Below the pieces are notes generated by a model that was not told the DNA's origin, searched no databases, and saw nothing but the letters and a program-made list of their open reading frames with translations. A program made the translations under genes and the position numbers. Positions 1 to 8,498 of a DNA stretch of 44,002 nucleotides are shown in pieces (positions within the stretch are counted from its first letter, which is position 1; each line of letters starts with the position of its first letter). Source of the stretch: an uncultured Pseudomonadota bacterium (GTDB taxonomy: Bacteria; Pseudomonadota; Gammaproteobacteria; Burkholderiales; SG8-41); assembly GCA_946885605.1 (NCBI GenBank), contig CAMPGR010000016.1, positions 1 through 44,002 on the forward strand, given 5' to 3'.

Positions 1-602
1 CGCCGCGCGAAGAGCCCGTTCGTTACGACACCCGTGATCTGGTTGAGCGCCGCTTCGAGCTCCAGCGGTTGCAGGATCTCGAAGTGGTGAATGTCGAGGA
101 TGACGTTGCCATTGTCAGTGATGAACCCCTGCCGCCACACCGGTGTGCCGCCGAGTTTCACGATCTCCCGCGCGACGTACGAGCGCGCCATCGGAATCAC
201 CTCGACCGGGAGCGGAAACTTGCCCAGCACATCGACCCATTTCGATTCATCGGCGATGCAGATGAACTTGCGCGCGACAGCCGCCACGATTTTTTCGCGC
301 GTGAGCGCGCCCCCGCCGCCCTTCACCATCACGAGCCGCCGGTTGATTTCGTCCGCTCCATCGATGTAAACGGCGAGTTCCGCGACGCTGTTCAAGTCGA
401 GCACCGGGATGCCGAGCGCCTTGAGCCGCTGCGCGGTTGCCTCGGAGCTCGCCACGGCGCCTTCGAGCCGGTGCTTCAAACGCGCGAGCTCCGCGATGAA
501 GAAGTTGGCGGTGGAGCCGGTCCCTACGCCAATCACCCCCTCGGCCGGCACGTGATCGAGCGCCGCGCGCCCGGCGGCCCTTTTCATTTCGTCCTGCGTC
601 AT
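1..602 (-). CDS. rpiA: Ribose-5-phosphate isomerase A (3' end outside window)
   Basis: Interconverts ribose-5-phosphate and ribulose-5-phosphate in the cytosolic pentose phosphate pathway. About 200 codons are present, and the gene runs off the left edge of the window; E. coli RpiA has 219 residues, so roughly 20 C-terminal residues are missing. Family motifs sit at the expected places: the phosphate loop GTGST at residues 27-31, the DGADE acid cluster at 81-85, [11 protein letters not shown] from residue 94 with the catalytic Glu103, and Lys121. The ATG at 602 is the only start that gives a normal N-terminus. It is divergent from ilvA, leaving about 110 bases for both promoters. The identity is secure. 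Confidence 0.95.
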   Translation of the reverse strand, partial: MTQDEMKRAAGRAALDHVPAEGVIGVGTGSTANFFIAELARLKHRLEGAVASSEATAQRLKALGIPVLDLNSVAELAVYIDGADEINRRLVMVKGGGGALTREKIVAAVARKFICIADESKWVDVLGKFPLPVEVIPMARSYVAREIVKLGGTPVWRQGFITDNGNVILDIHHFEILQPLELEAALNQITGVVTNGLFAR

Positions 603-714
603 GCGTAAATGGTAGACGGGAACGCCGGCGCGGTAAACGGCGAGGGGCGCGCTCCTCCAGCGCTTACTTCGTGCAGCCATTCCTGCTACCCTTAGCCCTG
701 ATTTTTTTCGCCTT

Positions 715-2229
715 ATGAAGAAGAACGACTACCTCGAACGCATCCTCAACGCCCGCGTATACGATGTCGCGGTGGAAACGCCGCTCGAGCCCGCCCCCAG
801 CCTGTCACGGCGGCTGGCTAACCGCCTGCTCCTCAAGCGGGAAGACATGCAGCCGGTTTTTTCCTTCAAGCTGCGCGGCGCGTACAACAGGATGGCGCAG
901 CTCCCCCTCGCGGCGCTGAAACGCGGCGTCATCGCGGCCTCGGCGGGCAACCATGCGCAGGGCGTTGCGCTTGCCGCGCAGAAGCTCGGCTGTGCCGCGA
1001 CGATCGTGATGCCGGTCACGACACCGCCGATCAAGATCGAGGCGGTGCGCGCGCGCGGCGCAAAGATCGTGCTCCACGGCGATTCGTACGATGAGGCGTG
1101 CGCCCATGCCCGTGTCCTTCAACGTCGGCACCGCCTCACCTTCGTGCATCCGTACGACGACCCGGACGTCATCGCGGGGCAGGGCACCATCGGGATGGAG
1201 ATCCTCCGCCAGCACACCAAGCCGATCGACGCCATTTTTGCGGCGATTGGCGGCGGGGGGCTCATCGCCGGCATCGCCGCCTATGTGAAGCGGCTGCGAC
1301 CCGAGATCCGGGTGATCGGCGTCGAGCCGGTGGACGCGGATGCCATGTATCGCTCGCTCAAGGCGGGGCGGCGCGTGAAGCTCGACCAGGTGGGGCTCTT
1401 CGCGGACGGGGTGGCGGTGAAGCAGGTGGGCAGGGAGACTTTTCGTCTCTGCCGCGAGCTCGTGGACGATGTGATCCGCGTCGACACCGACGCCATCTGC
1501 GCGGCGATCAAGGACGTCTTCGAGGATACGCGCGCGATACTCGAGCCTGCCGGCGCGCTCGCGATCGCCGGCGCAAAAGCGTACGTCGAGCAGACCCGCG
1601 TGCGCGGGCGGACGCTTGTCGCCGTGGCGTGCGGAGCCAACATGAACTTCGACCGGCTGCGTTTCGTCGCGGAGGAAGCCGAGCTGGGGGAGGCGCGCGA
1701 AGCGATCCTCGCCGTGACGATTCCGGAGCGGCCCGGGAGCTTCAAGGCATTCTGCGCGCTGATCGGGCCGCGCAACATCACGGAATTCAACTATCGCTAC
1801 GCCGACCCGAGCGAAGCGCAGGTGTTCGTCGGCGTGCAGGTGCAGGATCGCAATGAAACGGCCAGGCTCGTGCGCTCCCTGCGCAAGCACGGGCTCAAGA
1901 CGCTCGACTTCAGCGACAACGAGCTCGCCAAGCTGCATATCCGGCATCTCGTGGGCGGGCATGCCTCGCGCGTCGACTACGAGATCCTCTACCGCTTCGA
2001 GTTTCCGGAGCGGCCCGGCGCGCTCATGCGCTTTCTCACGGCCATGAGCCGGGGCTGGAATATCAGCCTCTTTCACTACCGCAATCACGGCGCGGATTAC
2101 GGCCGGGTGCTCGTCGGCATGCAGGTCCCCGCGCGGGACGAGAAGAAATTCCAGGCCTTTCTCGCCGAGCTCGGCTATCCCTATTGCGACGAAAGCCGCA
2201 ATCCCGCTTACAAGCTCTTCCTTAGTTAG
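715..2229 (+). CDS. ilvA: Threonine ammonia-lyase, biosynthetic (threonine deaminase)
   Basis: PLP enzyme that deaminates threonine to 2-oxobutanoate, the first committed step of isoleucine synthesis. The N-terminal part is a fold-type II PLP domain. The Schiff-base lysine is Lys52 in [10 protein letters not shown], and the glycine-rich phosphate loop GGGGLIAG lies near residue 180. From about residue 330 come two ACT-like regulatory repeats, each opening with a 'PERPG' turn ([11 protein letters not shown] and [11 protein letters not shown]). The length of 504 residues and the paired ACT-like domains match the isoleucine-feedback biosynthetic form (E. coli IlvA, 514 residues), not the short catabolic TdcB. 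No strong ribosome-binding site is visible; a T7 run lies just upstream of the ATG. Confidence 0.96.
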   Translation: MKKNDYLERILNARVYDVAVETPLEPAPSLSRRLANRLLLKREDMQPVFSFKLRGAYNRMAQLPLAALKRGVIAASAGNHAQGVALAAQKLGCAATIVMPVTTPPIKIEAVRARGAKIVLHGDSYDEACAHARVLQRRHRLTFVHPYDDPDVIAGQGTIGMEILRQHTKPIDAIFAAIGGGGLIAGIAAYVKRLRPEIRVIGVEPVDADAMYRSLKAGRRVKLDQVGLFADGVAVKQVGRETFRLCRELVDDVIRVDTDAICAAIKDVFEDTRAILEPAGALAIAGAKAYVEQTRVRGRTLVAVACGANMNFDRLRFVAEEAELGEAREAILAVTIPERPGSFKAFCALIGPRNITEFNYRYADPSEAQVFVGVQVQDRNETARLVRSLRKHGLKTLDFSDNELAKLHIRHLVGGHASRVDYEILYRFEFPERPGALMRFLTAMSRGWNISLFHYRNHGADYGRVLVGMQVPARDEKKFQAFLAELGYPYCDESRNPAYKLFLS

Positions 2230-2268
2230 AAGCTGTAACAGGCCGGTGTACGACGCTGAGATAGGTTC

Positions 2269-2274
2269 TAAAAT
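2269..2274 (+). promoter_or_regulatory. Candidate -10 hexamer for the lytic transglycosylase gene
   Basis: TAAAAT lies seven bases before the ATG at 2281, in the 51-base gap after ilvA. If it is used, transcription would begin at or next to the start codon and give a leaderless or nearly leaderless mRNA. No clear -35 box is visible, so this is only a candidate. Confidence 0.35.
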
Positions 2275-2280
2275 GGGCGG

Positions 2281-4227
2281 ATGCTGAAAGGTTCACGAAC
2301 GATGCAGGAATTCGCGCTCGGGGTCGTGCTCGCGCTCGCCTGCGCGACCGGCATTGCGGCGAGCGAGGACGAGGATTTTCTCGCCGCCCGGGAAGCGTTC
2401 CGCACCGGGGATGCGCCCAGGCTCGAACGGCACGCCGCGCGTCTCAAGGGCTACGTGCTGGAGCCGTATGTCACGTATTGGCGGCTGCGCATGCGGCTCG
2501 AGGATGCCGAACCGCGCGAGCTCCGCACGTTCATCGACGCGCACCCCGACAGCACGCTCTCCGAGCGGTTGCGCAACGAATGGCTGAAGATGCTCGGGGA
2601 CCGCAAGGCGTGGGACCTTTTCGATGCCGAGTACCCGGCGCTCGTGAGGGACGATATCGAAATCGCCTGCTATGCGCTGCAGTCGCAGATGCGGAGCTCC
2701 GAATCGGAAGCGCTCGCCGCTGCGCGAGCACTGTGGTTCGTGGGGCGCGAGTCGCCGGAGAGCTGCACGCCGTTGTTCAGCGCGCTCGTGGCCGCAAAGC
2801 AGTTGACGGCCGACGATATCTGGATGCGGATCCGCCTCGCGCTCGAGGCGGGCCAGGTCGGCATCGCACGGCGCGCCGCCGATTTCCTGCCGCGCAAGCA
2901 GGAGCCGGATCACCGCACGCTCGTGTCGATCGCGAGCAATCCCCGCCGCTATCTAGAGAAAAAGAAGCTCGACTTCAAGACCCGCACCGGACGGGAAACG
3001 GCGATGTTCGCAGTGCACCGGCTCGCGCGCAGCTCGGCGCAGCAGGCGGCCGCGCACTGGACGCGCCTCGAGGAGCGGTTCGGCGTCGAGGAGCGCGGCT
3101 ACGTCTGGGGGCTCATCGCGCAGTACGCGGCGATGCAGCACGACCCCAATGCGCTGGCATGGTATGAGCGGGCCGGCGATCTGTCGGATCTGCAGCTTGC
3201 GTGGAAGGCGCGCGCCGCCCTGCGCGCGCGAAATTGGGAAGCCGTGCTCGCGGCGATCGACGCGATGACGGAGAAGGCGAAGGGCGAGCCGGGGTGGCGC
3301 TACTGGCGGGGGCGGGCGCTCGCCGTGCTCGGCCAGCCCGAGGAGGCCGAAGCGGTCTACCGTGCGCTTTCCACCGAGTTCGGCTTCTATGGGCAGCTTG
3401 CGGCCGAGGAGCTGGGGCGGCAAATCGCAAGCCCCCCATCGGTCTTCACGCCGGGACCCGCGGACTTGCGCGCGGTGAGCGAGATGCCCGGCATCCGGCG
3501 CGCCCTCGAGCTCTACCGGCTGGGATTGCGCGTGGAGGCGACGCGCGAATGGCTGTGGGCGATCCGCAAGTTGGACGACCGGCAGCTTCTCGCCGCCGCG
3601 GAGGTCGCGCGGCGGCAGGAACTGTACGACCGCACCATCAATACCGCGGAACGCACGGTGGCCTTGCACGACTTCGCGCTGCGCTATGTTGCGCCGTATC
3701 GGGACGTGCTCGGCTCCCGGGCGAACGAGCTGGGGTTGGAGGAAGCTTGGGTGTACGGGCTCATCCGGCAGGAAAGCCGTTTTGTAAGCACCGCCCGTTC
3801 CAGCTCCGGCGCGGGCGGGCTCATGCAACTCATGCCGAACACGGCGCGCTGGGTCGCGCGCAAACTCGGGCTCAAGGACTGGCGCTGGACACAGGTGACC
3901 GACCTCGACACGAACGTGAGCCTGGGCACTTACTACCTGCGACACGTGCTCGAAGTGCTCGACGGCCATGCGGTGCTCGCTTCGGCCGCCTACAACGCGG
4001 GGCCGGGTCGCGCCCGTGCGTGGCGCCCCGATGCCGCGATGGAAGGGGCGGTCTATGCCGAGACCATACCGTTCACTGAAACGCGCGAGTATGTCAAGCA
4101 CGTGATGGCGAACACGAGCTACTATGCGCATGCCTTCAGTCAGGAATTGCAGTCGCTCAAAAGGCGGCTCGGCATCATCGGCCCCCGCCAGTTCGACGGC
4201 GAGGCGGCGCTCGGCGAAATGCCGTAG
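2281..4227 (+). CDS. slt: Soluble lytic murein transglycosylase, Slt70 type
   Basis: Periplasmic enzyme that cleaves the MurNAc-GlcNAc bond of peptidoglycan with formation of 1,6-anhydroMurNAc. The protein opens with a signal peptide: a basic start with Lys3 and Arg6, a hydrophobic core FALGVVLALACATG, and a small-residue cleavage region around residues 25-28. A long alpha-helical superhelix of the Slt70 U and L type follows. The C-terminal SLT domain begins near residue 480 and carries the catalytic Glu498 in LIRQESRF, followed by GAGGLMQLMPNTA and AYNAGPGRA. The length (648) agrees with E. coli Slt70 (645). The ATG at 2281 is preferred over Met8 because it supplies the basic n-region of the signal peptide. 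Confidence 0.94.
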   Translation: MLKGSRTMQEFALGVVLALACATGIAASEDEDFLAAREAFRTGDAPRLERHAARLKGYVLEPYVTYWRLRMRLEDAEPRELRTFIDAHPDSTLSERLRNEWLKMLGDRKAWDLFDAEYPALVRDDIEIACYALQSQMRSSESEALAAARALWFVGRESPESCTPLFSALVAAKQLTADDIWMRIRLALEAGQVGIARRAADFLPRKQEPDHRTLVSIASNPRRYLEKKKLDFKTRTGRETAMFAVHRLARSSAQQAAAHWTRLEERFGVEERGYVWGLIAQYAAMQHDPNALAWYERAGDLSDLQLAWKARAALRARNWEAVLAAIDAMTEKAKGEPGWRYWRGRALAVLGQPEEAEAVYRALSTEFGFYGQLAAEELGRQIASPPSVFTPGPADLRAVSEMPGIRRALELYRLGLRVEATREWLWAIRKLDDRQLLAAAEVARRQELYDRTINTAERTVALHDFALRYVAPYRDVLGSRANELGLEEAWVYGLIRQESRFVSTARSSSGAGGLMQLMPNTARWVARKLGLKDWRWTQVTDLDTNVSLGTYYLRHVLEVLDGHAVLASAAYNAGPGRARAWRPDAAMEGAVYAETIPFTETREYVKHVMANTSYYAHAFSQELQSLKRRLGIIGPRQFDGEAALGEMP

Positions 4228-4248
4228 CAACGGGGTCGGACAAACGCG

Positions 4249-5187
4249 ATGCAGGTCAGGACGGTCTGTGTATTCGGCGGCAGCGGCTTCGTCGGGCGCC
4301 ACATCTGCCACCGGCTCACCGCGCAGGGCTACGGCGTGCGCGTGCCCACGCGCAATCGCGAGCGCGCAAAGGAGTTGCTGCTGCTGCCCACCGTCGAGGT
4401 GGTGGAGGCGAACGTGCACGATCGCAGAGAGATCCTGCGCCTCATCGACGACACCGAAGCCGTCATCAACCTGATAGGGGTGCTGCACGGCGGACGCGGG
4501 CCGGAAAGCTTTCATGAGACGCACGTGGAGCTCGCGCGCAAGCTCGTGGACGCGTGCCGGGAGGCGGGTTTGCGGCGCTACTTGCACATGAGCGCGCTCA
4601 ACGCCGATCGCAACGGGCCGAGCGCGTACCTTCGCTCCAAGGGTGAGGCGGAGGAAATCGTGCGCAGCGCGGGCCTCGACGCGACGGTATTCCGCCCCTC
4701 GGTCATCTTCGGCCCCGGCGACCGGTTCCTCAACCTCTTCGCGAGACTTCAGCGGTGGCTGCCGATCGTCGTGCTCGGGAGTCCGAATGCGCGCTTTCAG
4801 CCGGTCTTCGTGGAAGACGTTGCGGAGGCCTTTGTTAGGAGCCTGGAAGACGTAAAGAGTTTCGGACGGACCTATGAGCTGTGCGGGCCGAAAGTCTACA
4901 CGCTGCGCGAGCTGGTGGAATACGCTGGCCGCACCGCCGGACACGCGCGCCCGGTGATCGGGCTCGGCGACCGGTTGTCCTACTGGCAGGCGTACGCGAT
5001 GGAGTGGTTGCCGGTCAAGCTGCTCACGCGCGATAACTACTACTCGATGAAGGTGGACAGCGTGTGTCGGTGCGACTTTCCTTTCGGCATCCGGCCAACG
5101 CCGCTGGAAGCGGTTGCCCCCATTTGGCTCGGCCAGCGCACGCCGCGCGCGCGCTATTACCGTTACCGCAATCAGGCCGGCCGCTGA
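4249..5187 (+). CDS. NAD(P)-binding epimerase-like protein, complex I NDUFA9 family
   Basis: Atypical extended SDR of the NDUFA9/39-kDa complex I subunit family. The N-terminus shows the Rossmann loop GGSGFVGRH (about residues 9-17). Further along, HMSALNADRNGPSAYLRSK supplies the usual Tyr...Lys spacing, with PSVIFGPGDRF after it. In mitochondria the family is an accessory subunit of NADH dehydrogenase; in bacteria it is often annotated as a sugar-nucleotide epimerase with no proven substrate. The gene starts 21 bases after the transglycosylase and ends 12 bases before cca, so the three are probably co-transcribed. The family assignment is firm, but the substrate is unknown. Confidence 0.85.
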   Translation: MQVRTVCVFGGSGFVGRHICHRLTAQGYGVRVPTRNRERAKELLLLPTVEVVEANVHDRREILRLIDDTEAVINLIGVLHGGRGPESFHETHVELARKLVDACREAGLRRYLHMSALNADRNGPSAYLRSKGEAEEIVRSAGLDATVFRPSVIFGPGDRFLNLFARLQRWLPIVVLGSPNARFQPVFVEDVAEAFVRSLEDVKSFGRTYELCGPKVYTLRELVEYAGRTAGHARPVIGLGDRLSYWQAYAMEWLPVKLLTRDNYYSMKVDSVCRCDFPFGIRPTPLEAVAPIWLGQRTPRARYYRYRNQAGR

Positions 5188-5199
5188 AGGCGAGCCCTC

Positions 5200-6312
5200 G
5201 TGAAAATCTACACGGTGGGTGGCGCGGTACGCGACGAGCTTCTCGGCCTGCCGGTCAAGGATCGGGATCACGTGGTGGTCGGCGCAACGCCGGAAGAGAT
5301 GGTGAAGCTCGGCTTCAAGCCGGTCGGCCGCGAGTTCCCGGTGTTCCTGCACCCGCACACGCGCGAGGAGTACGCGCTTGCGCGCACCGAGCGCAAGGTG
5401 GGACGCGGCTATCACGGGTTCGAGTTCTACACCGCCCCGGACGTCACGCTCGAGCAGGATCTCGAGCGCCGCGATCTCACCATCAACGCGATGGCGAGGG
5501 ACGAGTCCGGCACGCTGATCGACCCGTTCAACGGGCGCGCGGATCTCGAAGCCGGCCTGCTGCGGCATGTGAGCCCGGCGTTTGCCGAGGATCCGGTTCG
5601 CATCCTGCGTGTCGCCCGGTTTTCTGCGCGTTACGGGTTCAGCCTCGCCCCGGAAACACTGGAGCTTATGCGCAAGATGGTCGCGCGCGGCGAAGCCGAT
5701 GCGCTGGTGCCGGAACGGGTGTGGCAGGAATTCGCCCGCGGGCTCATGGAACGGACGCCGGGCCGGATGTTCGACGTATTACGCGATTGTGGCGCGCTCG
5801 CGCGTATCGCGCCCGAGCTTGACGCGCTGCTCGCTGCGCGCGGCGATGCGGCGCTCGCCGGTCTCGCCGCCGCAGCCGCTCAGGGTGAAACGCTGGAAAC
5901 TCGCTTTGCCGCACTGGCCCGCGCCATGGATCCGCTGGCAGTCGAAGCGTTCTGCGCCCGGCTGAAAGTGCCCGCCGCGTGTCGCGATCTCGCGCTGCTC
6001 GCGGCGCGCCACGCCAACGTCATCGTCGACGCGGTGGAACTCGAGGCGCCGGGGCTGCTCGATCTTTTGACCGAGACCGACGCGTGGCGCCGGCCGGAGC
6101 GCTTTTCGGAGCTCGTCACCGCCGCTCTTGCCGCCGAACCGGATGCGGAAACGGCGCGCGCAAGGCTCGAGCGCGCGCGCCGGGCCGGCGCCGCGCTGGA
6201 TGCGGGCGCCATCGCCCGTGATGCCGCGAATCCCGCGGAAATCCGGCAACGCCTGCACGAAGCGCGGCTGGAAGCGATCGCGCAATCGATCACACAACCG
6301 GAAGGAAGGTGA
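5200..6312 (+). CDS. cca: CCA tRNA nucleotidyltransferase lacking HD active site
   Basis: Adds or repairs the 3'-terminal CCA of tRNA without a template. The class II head is intact: GGAVRDELLGLPVKDRD with the metal-binding pair Asp21/Asp23, the RRDLTINAMA motif, and DPVRILRVARFSARYGF. The body after about residue 190 is shortened. The E. coli enzyme (412 residues) has an HD phosphohydrolase domain with HDLGKG and HHGHG signatures. Here the aligned stretch reads TRFAALARAMDPLAVEAFC, and none of the HD metal ligands remain, although the flanking KVPAACRDLALLAARH and DAWRRPERF segments do. The protein is 370 residues. It begins with GTG at 5200, and its stop overlaps the next gene's start. Nucleotidyltransferase activity should persist; the phosphatase and phosphodiesterase activities of the long form should be lost. 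Confidence 0.93.
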   Translation: MKIYTVGGAVRDELLGLPVKDRDHVVVGATPEEMVKLGFKPVGREFPVFLHPHTREEYALARTERKVGRGYHGFEFYTAPDVTLEQDLERRDLTINAMARDESGTLIDPFNGRADLEAGLLRHVSPAFAEDPVRILRVARFSARYGFSLAPETLELMRKMVARGEADALVPERVWQEFARGLMERTPGRMFDVLRDCGALARIAPELDALLAARGDAALAGLAAAAAQGETLETRFAALARAMDPLAVEAFCARLKVPAACRDLALLAARHANVIVDAVELEAPGLLDLLTETDAWRRPERFSELVTAALAAEPDAETARARLERARRAGAALDAGAIARDAANPAEIRQRLHEARLEAIAQSITQPEGR

Positions 6313-6938
6313 TGATAGATCTTTACACGTGGACTACGCCCAACGGGCGCAAGGTTTCGATCATGCTGGAAGAACTCGGCCTGCCGTATCGGGTACACCC
6401 GATCGATATCGGCAAAGGCGACCAGTTCAGGCCGGAATATGTCGCGACCAACCCCAACAGCAAGATCCCGGCGATTGTCGACAGCGACGGTCCGGAGGGC
6501 TCGCCGCTGCGCATGATGGAATCGGGGGCGATACTGATCTATCTTGCCGACAAGACCGGACGGCTCCTGCCCCCATCGGGAAGCGGGCGCTACGCCGCGC
6601 TCGAGTGGCTCATGTTCCAGATGGGCGGCGTGGGCCCGATGTTCGGCCAGGTGCACCATTTCCTGCGCGCGGCGAAGGAGCCCGTTCCCTACGCGATCGA
6701 GCGCTACACCAGGGAGACGCGCCGGCTCTACGGCGTGCTGAACGCGCGTCTCCAGCACACCCCCTATCTCGTCGGCGACTATTCCATCGCCGACATCGCG
6801 ACCTTTCCCTGGGTCGCCCGCCACGAATGGCACAAGACGGATCTCAACGATTTTCCCCATGTCAAACGTTGGTTCGATGACGTTTCGGCGCGGCCAGCCG
6901 TGCAGCGCGGGATGAACGTGCCGCAAGTCGCGAAGTGA
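6312..6938 (+). CDS. Glutathione S-transferase, YfcG/YghU-like
   Basis: Cytosolic glutathione transferase-fold protein of the Nu (YfcG/YghU) type. The N-terminal thioredoxin-like domain begins IDLYTWTTPNGRKVSIMLEE, where the TPNG turn is typical of this group. It continues with NPNSKIPAIVD and the gamma-glutamyl-binding MESGAILIYLAD. The helical C-terminal domain contains YSIADIATFPWV with the N-capping box Asp. Family members often act as disulfide-bond oxidoreductases on glutathione. The ATG at 6312 shares its A with the cca stop (TGATG), following an AAGGAAGG tract; a GTG at 6309 is an alternative start. Probably translationally coupled to cca. Confidence 0.88.
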   Translation: MIDLYTWTTPNGRKVSIMLEELGLPYRVHPIDIGKGDQFRPEYVATNPNSKIPAIVDSDGPEGSPLRMMESGAILIYLADKTGRLLPPSGSGRYAALEWLMFQMGGVGPMFGQVHHFLRAAKEPVPYAIERYTRETRRLYGVLNARLQHTPYLVGDYSIADIATFPWVARHEWHKTDLNDFPHVKRWFDDVSARPAVQRGMNVPQVAK

Positions 6939-6943
6939 TTCCA

Positions 6944-7498
6944 ATGACGCGGAGAAACCTACTCGGCGCCGGGCTGACCCTCGTCTTTGCGCCGGGGATC
7001 GCGCGCGCGGCCGCGTGCCGCGCCACGCCGAGGGATGCGCTCGGGCCGTTCTACAAGCGCGATGCCCCAGCGCAGGAAGACTTGTGCGCGGGCGGCTCCG
7101 GCGGCGAGCGCAAGCTCTCCGTAACGGGACGCGTGCTCGGCATGCCGGATTGCGCGCCGCTTGCCGGCGCAGTGGTGGAAGTGTGGCAGGCGGACGAAAA
7201 GGGCCATTACTCCGACGTCGGGTCCAAGCCGGACGATCCGCGGTGCCTGCTACGCGCGCGGGTCACGTCGGACCGCGAGGGTCGTTACCGCTACACGACC
7301 GTGTTCCCAGGAGATTATCCGGGGCGTCCGCGCCATATCCACTACCGGGTGAGCTGCGACGGTTATGCGACGCTCGTCACCCAGTTATATTTCGACCGCC
7401 GGGGACGTGTGCCGGAGGCGCAAATCGTGTCGATTGCGCGCGACGCCGAGGGAGTCGCGCAGGCGCAGTTCGATATCACGCTCGCCGCCGCTTCCTGA
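6944..7498 (+). CDS. Exported intradiol ring-cleavage dioxygenase-like protein
   Basis: Member of the protocatechuate 3,4-dioxygenase/catechol 1,2-dioxygenase fold family. The N-terminus (MTRRNLLGAGLTLVFAPGIARAAA) resembles a Tat or Sec signal peptide, with twin arginines at 3-4 and an AxA site near residue 23. The core motif VVEVWQADEKGHYS supplies Tyr89, and YPGRPRHIHY supplies Tyr125, His131 and His133, so the four non-haem Fe(III) ligands all appear present. At about 185 residues it is a single-domain form without the N-terminal dimerisation helices of catechol 1,2-dioxygenases. No aromatic-degradation genes flank it, so the substrate is unknown. A GTG at 6935 overlapping the previous gene is an alternative start. 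Confidence 0.82.
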   Translation: MTRRNLLGAGLTLVFAPGIARAAACRATPRDALGPFYKRDAPAQEDLCAGGSGGERKLSVTGRVLGMPDCAPLAGAVVEVWQADEKGHYSDVGSKPDDPRCLLRARVTSDREGRYRYTTVFPGDYPGRPRHIHYRVSCDGYATLVTQLYFDRRGRVPEAQIVSIARDAEGVAQAQFDITLAAAS

Positions 7499-7514
7499 AC
7501 GCGCCGCACTTCGC

Positions 7515-8498
7515 CTACGGCGTCAGCACCGCCGCGCCGGTGATGCGGCCTTCGCGCAGACGCGAAAGCGCCTCGTTCGCCTGATCGAGCGGCAACGCTT
7601 CCACTCGCGTGCGCACCGGTACGCGCGGCGCGAGGGCGAGAAACTCCTCCCCGTCGCGCCGCGTCAGGTTCGCAACCGAGCGCACGACGCGCTCGCCCCA
7701 TAAGAGCTCGTAGGGGAATGCTGGGATCTCGCTCATGTGTATTCCGGCGCAAACCACGGTCCCGCCTTTCGCTGTGACTCTCAGTGCGGACACGACGAGC
7801 GTGCCGACCGGCGCATAGATGATCGCCGCATCGAGCGGTTCGGGCGGCGCGCTCCCCGAGTCGCCCGCCCACGCGGCGCCCAGCTCCCGCGCAAAGCGCT
7901 GCGCCGCGACGTCCCCCGGCCGCGTGAACGCGTAAACCGTGCGCCCCTGATGCCGCGCGACCTGCGCCACGATGTGCGCCGCGGCGCCGAACCCGTAGAT
8001 TCCCAGGCGTTCCGCATCGCCCGCCATCACGAGCGAGCGATAGCCGATCAACCCGGCACAGAGTAGCGGCGCGGCTGCCAGATCGTCGTACTCGCCGGGG
8101 AGCGGGAAACAGTAGCGCTGGTCTGCGAGCGTATATTCGGCGTAGCCGCCATCGATGTGGTAGCCCGTGAAACGTGCGTTGTCGCAGAGATTCTCGCGCG
8201 CGAGCCGGCAATAGCGGCATGCGCCGCAGGTATAGCCGAGCCACGGCACGCCCACGCGTTCGCCGCGCGCGAAGCGCTCCACGCCGGCGCCGCGTTCCAC
8301 CACCGTGCCGACGATCTCATGGCCCGGAACGAGAGGCCGCTTCGGGGGCGGAAGCTCGCCGTCCACGACGTGGAGGTCGGTGCGGCACACCCCGCACGCA
8401 TGGACGCGGATCAGGAGCTGCCCGGCCGCCAGACGCGGGACGGGAACGTCGGCGAGCCGTAACGGCTGCTTTGGCGCATCGAGCAGCATGGCTTTCAT
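7515..8498 (-). CDS. Zinc-dependent alcohol dehydrogenase family protein
   Basis: Medium-chain dehydrogenase/reductase of 327 residues that probably oxidises an alcohol with NAD(P). The catalytic-zinc ligands are visible in HACGVCRTDLH and PGHEIVG. The four-cysteine structural zinc lobe reads CGACRYCRLARENLC. The Rossmann loop is GIYGFGAAAH, a GFGAAA variant of GxGxxG that I associate with one Zn-ADH subfamily. The start at 8498 is well set by an AGGAG seven bases upstream. It overlaps the stop of the di-haem cytochrome gene by ATGA, so the two are translationally coupled. That suggests the cytochrome and the dehydrogenase serve one process, but the substrate is not identifiable. Confidence 0.88.
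   Translation of the reverse strand: MKAMLLDAPKQPLRLADVPVPRLAAGQLLIRVHACGVCRTDLHVVDGELPPPKRPLVPGHEIVGTVVERGAGVERFARGERVGVPWLGYTCGACRYCRLARENLCDNARFTGYHIDGGYAEYTLADQRYCFPLPGEYDDLAAAPLLCAGLIGYRSLVMAGDAERLGIYGFGAAAHIVAQVARHQGRTVYAFTRPGDVAAQRFARELGAAWAGDSGSAPPEPLDAAIIYAPVGTLVVSALRVTAKGGTVVCAGIHMSEIPAFPYELLWGERVVRSVANLTRRDGEEFLALAPRVPVRTRVEALPLDQANEALSRLREGRITGAAVLTP

Noticed and set aside
2953..5568. Long minus-strand open frame of 871 codons opposite the transglycosylase, NDUFA9-like and cca genes
   Set aside because: It mirrors three well-supported plus-strand genes. Its translation is Arg/His/Glu-rich with no recognisable domain, as expected for an antisense frame in GC-rich DNA.
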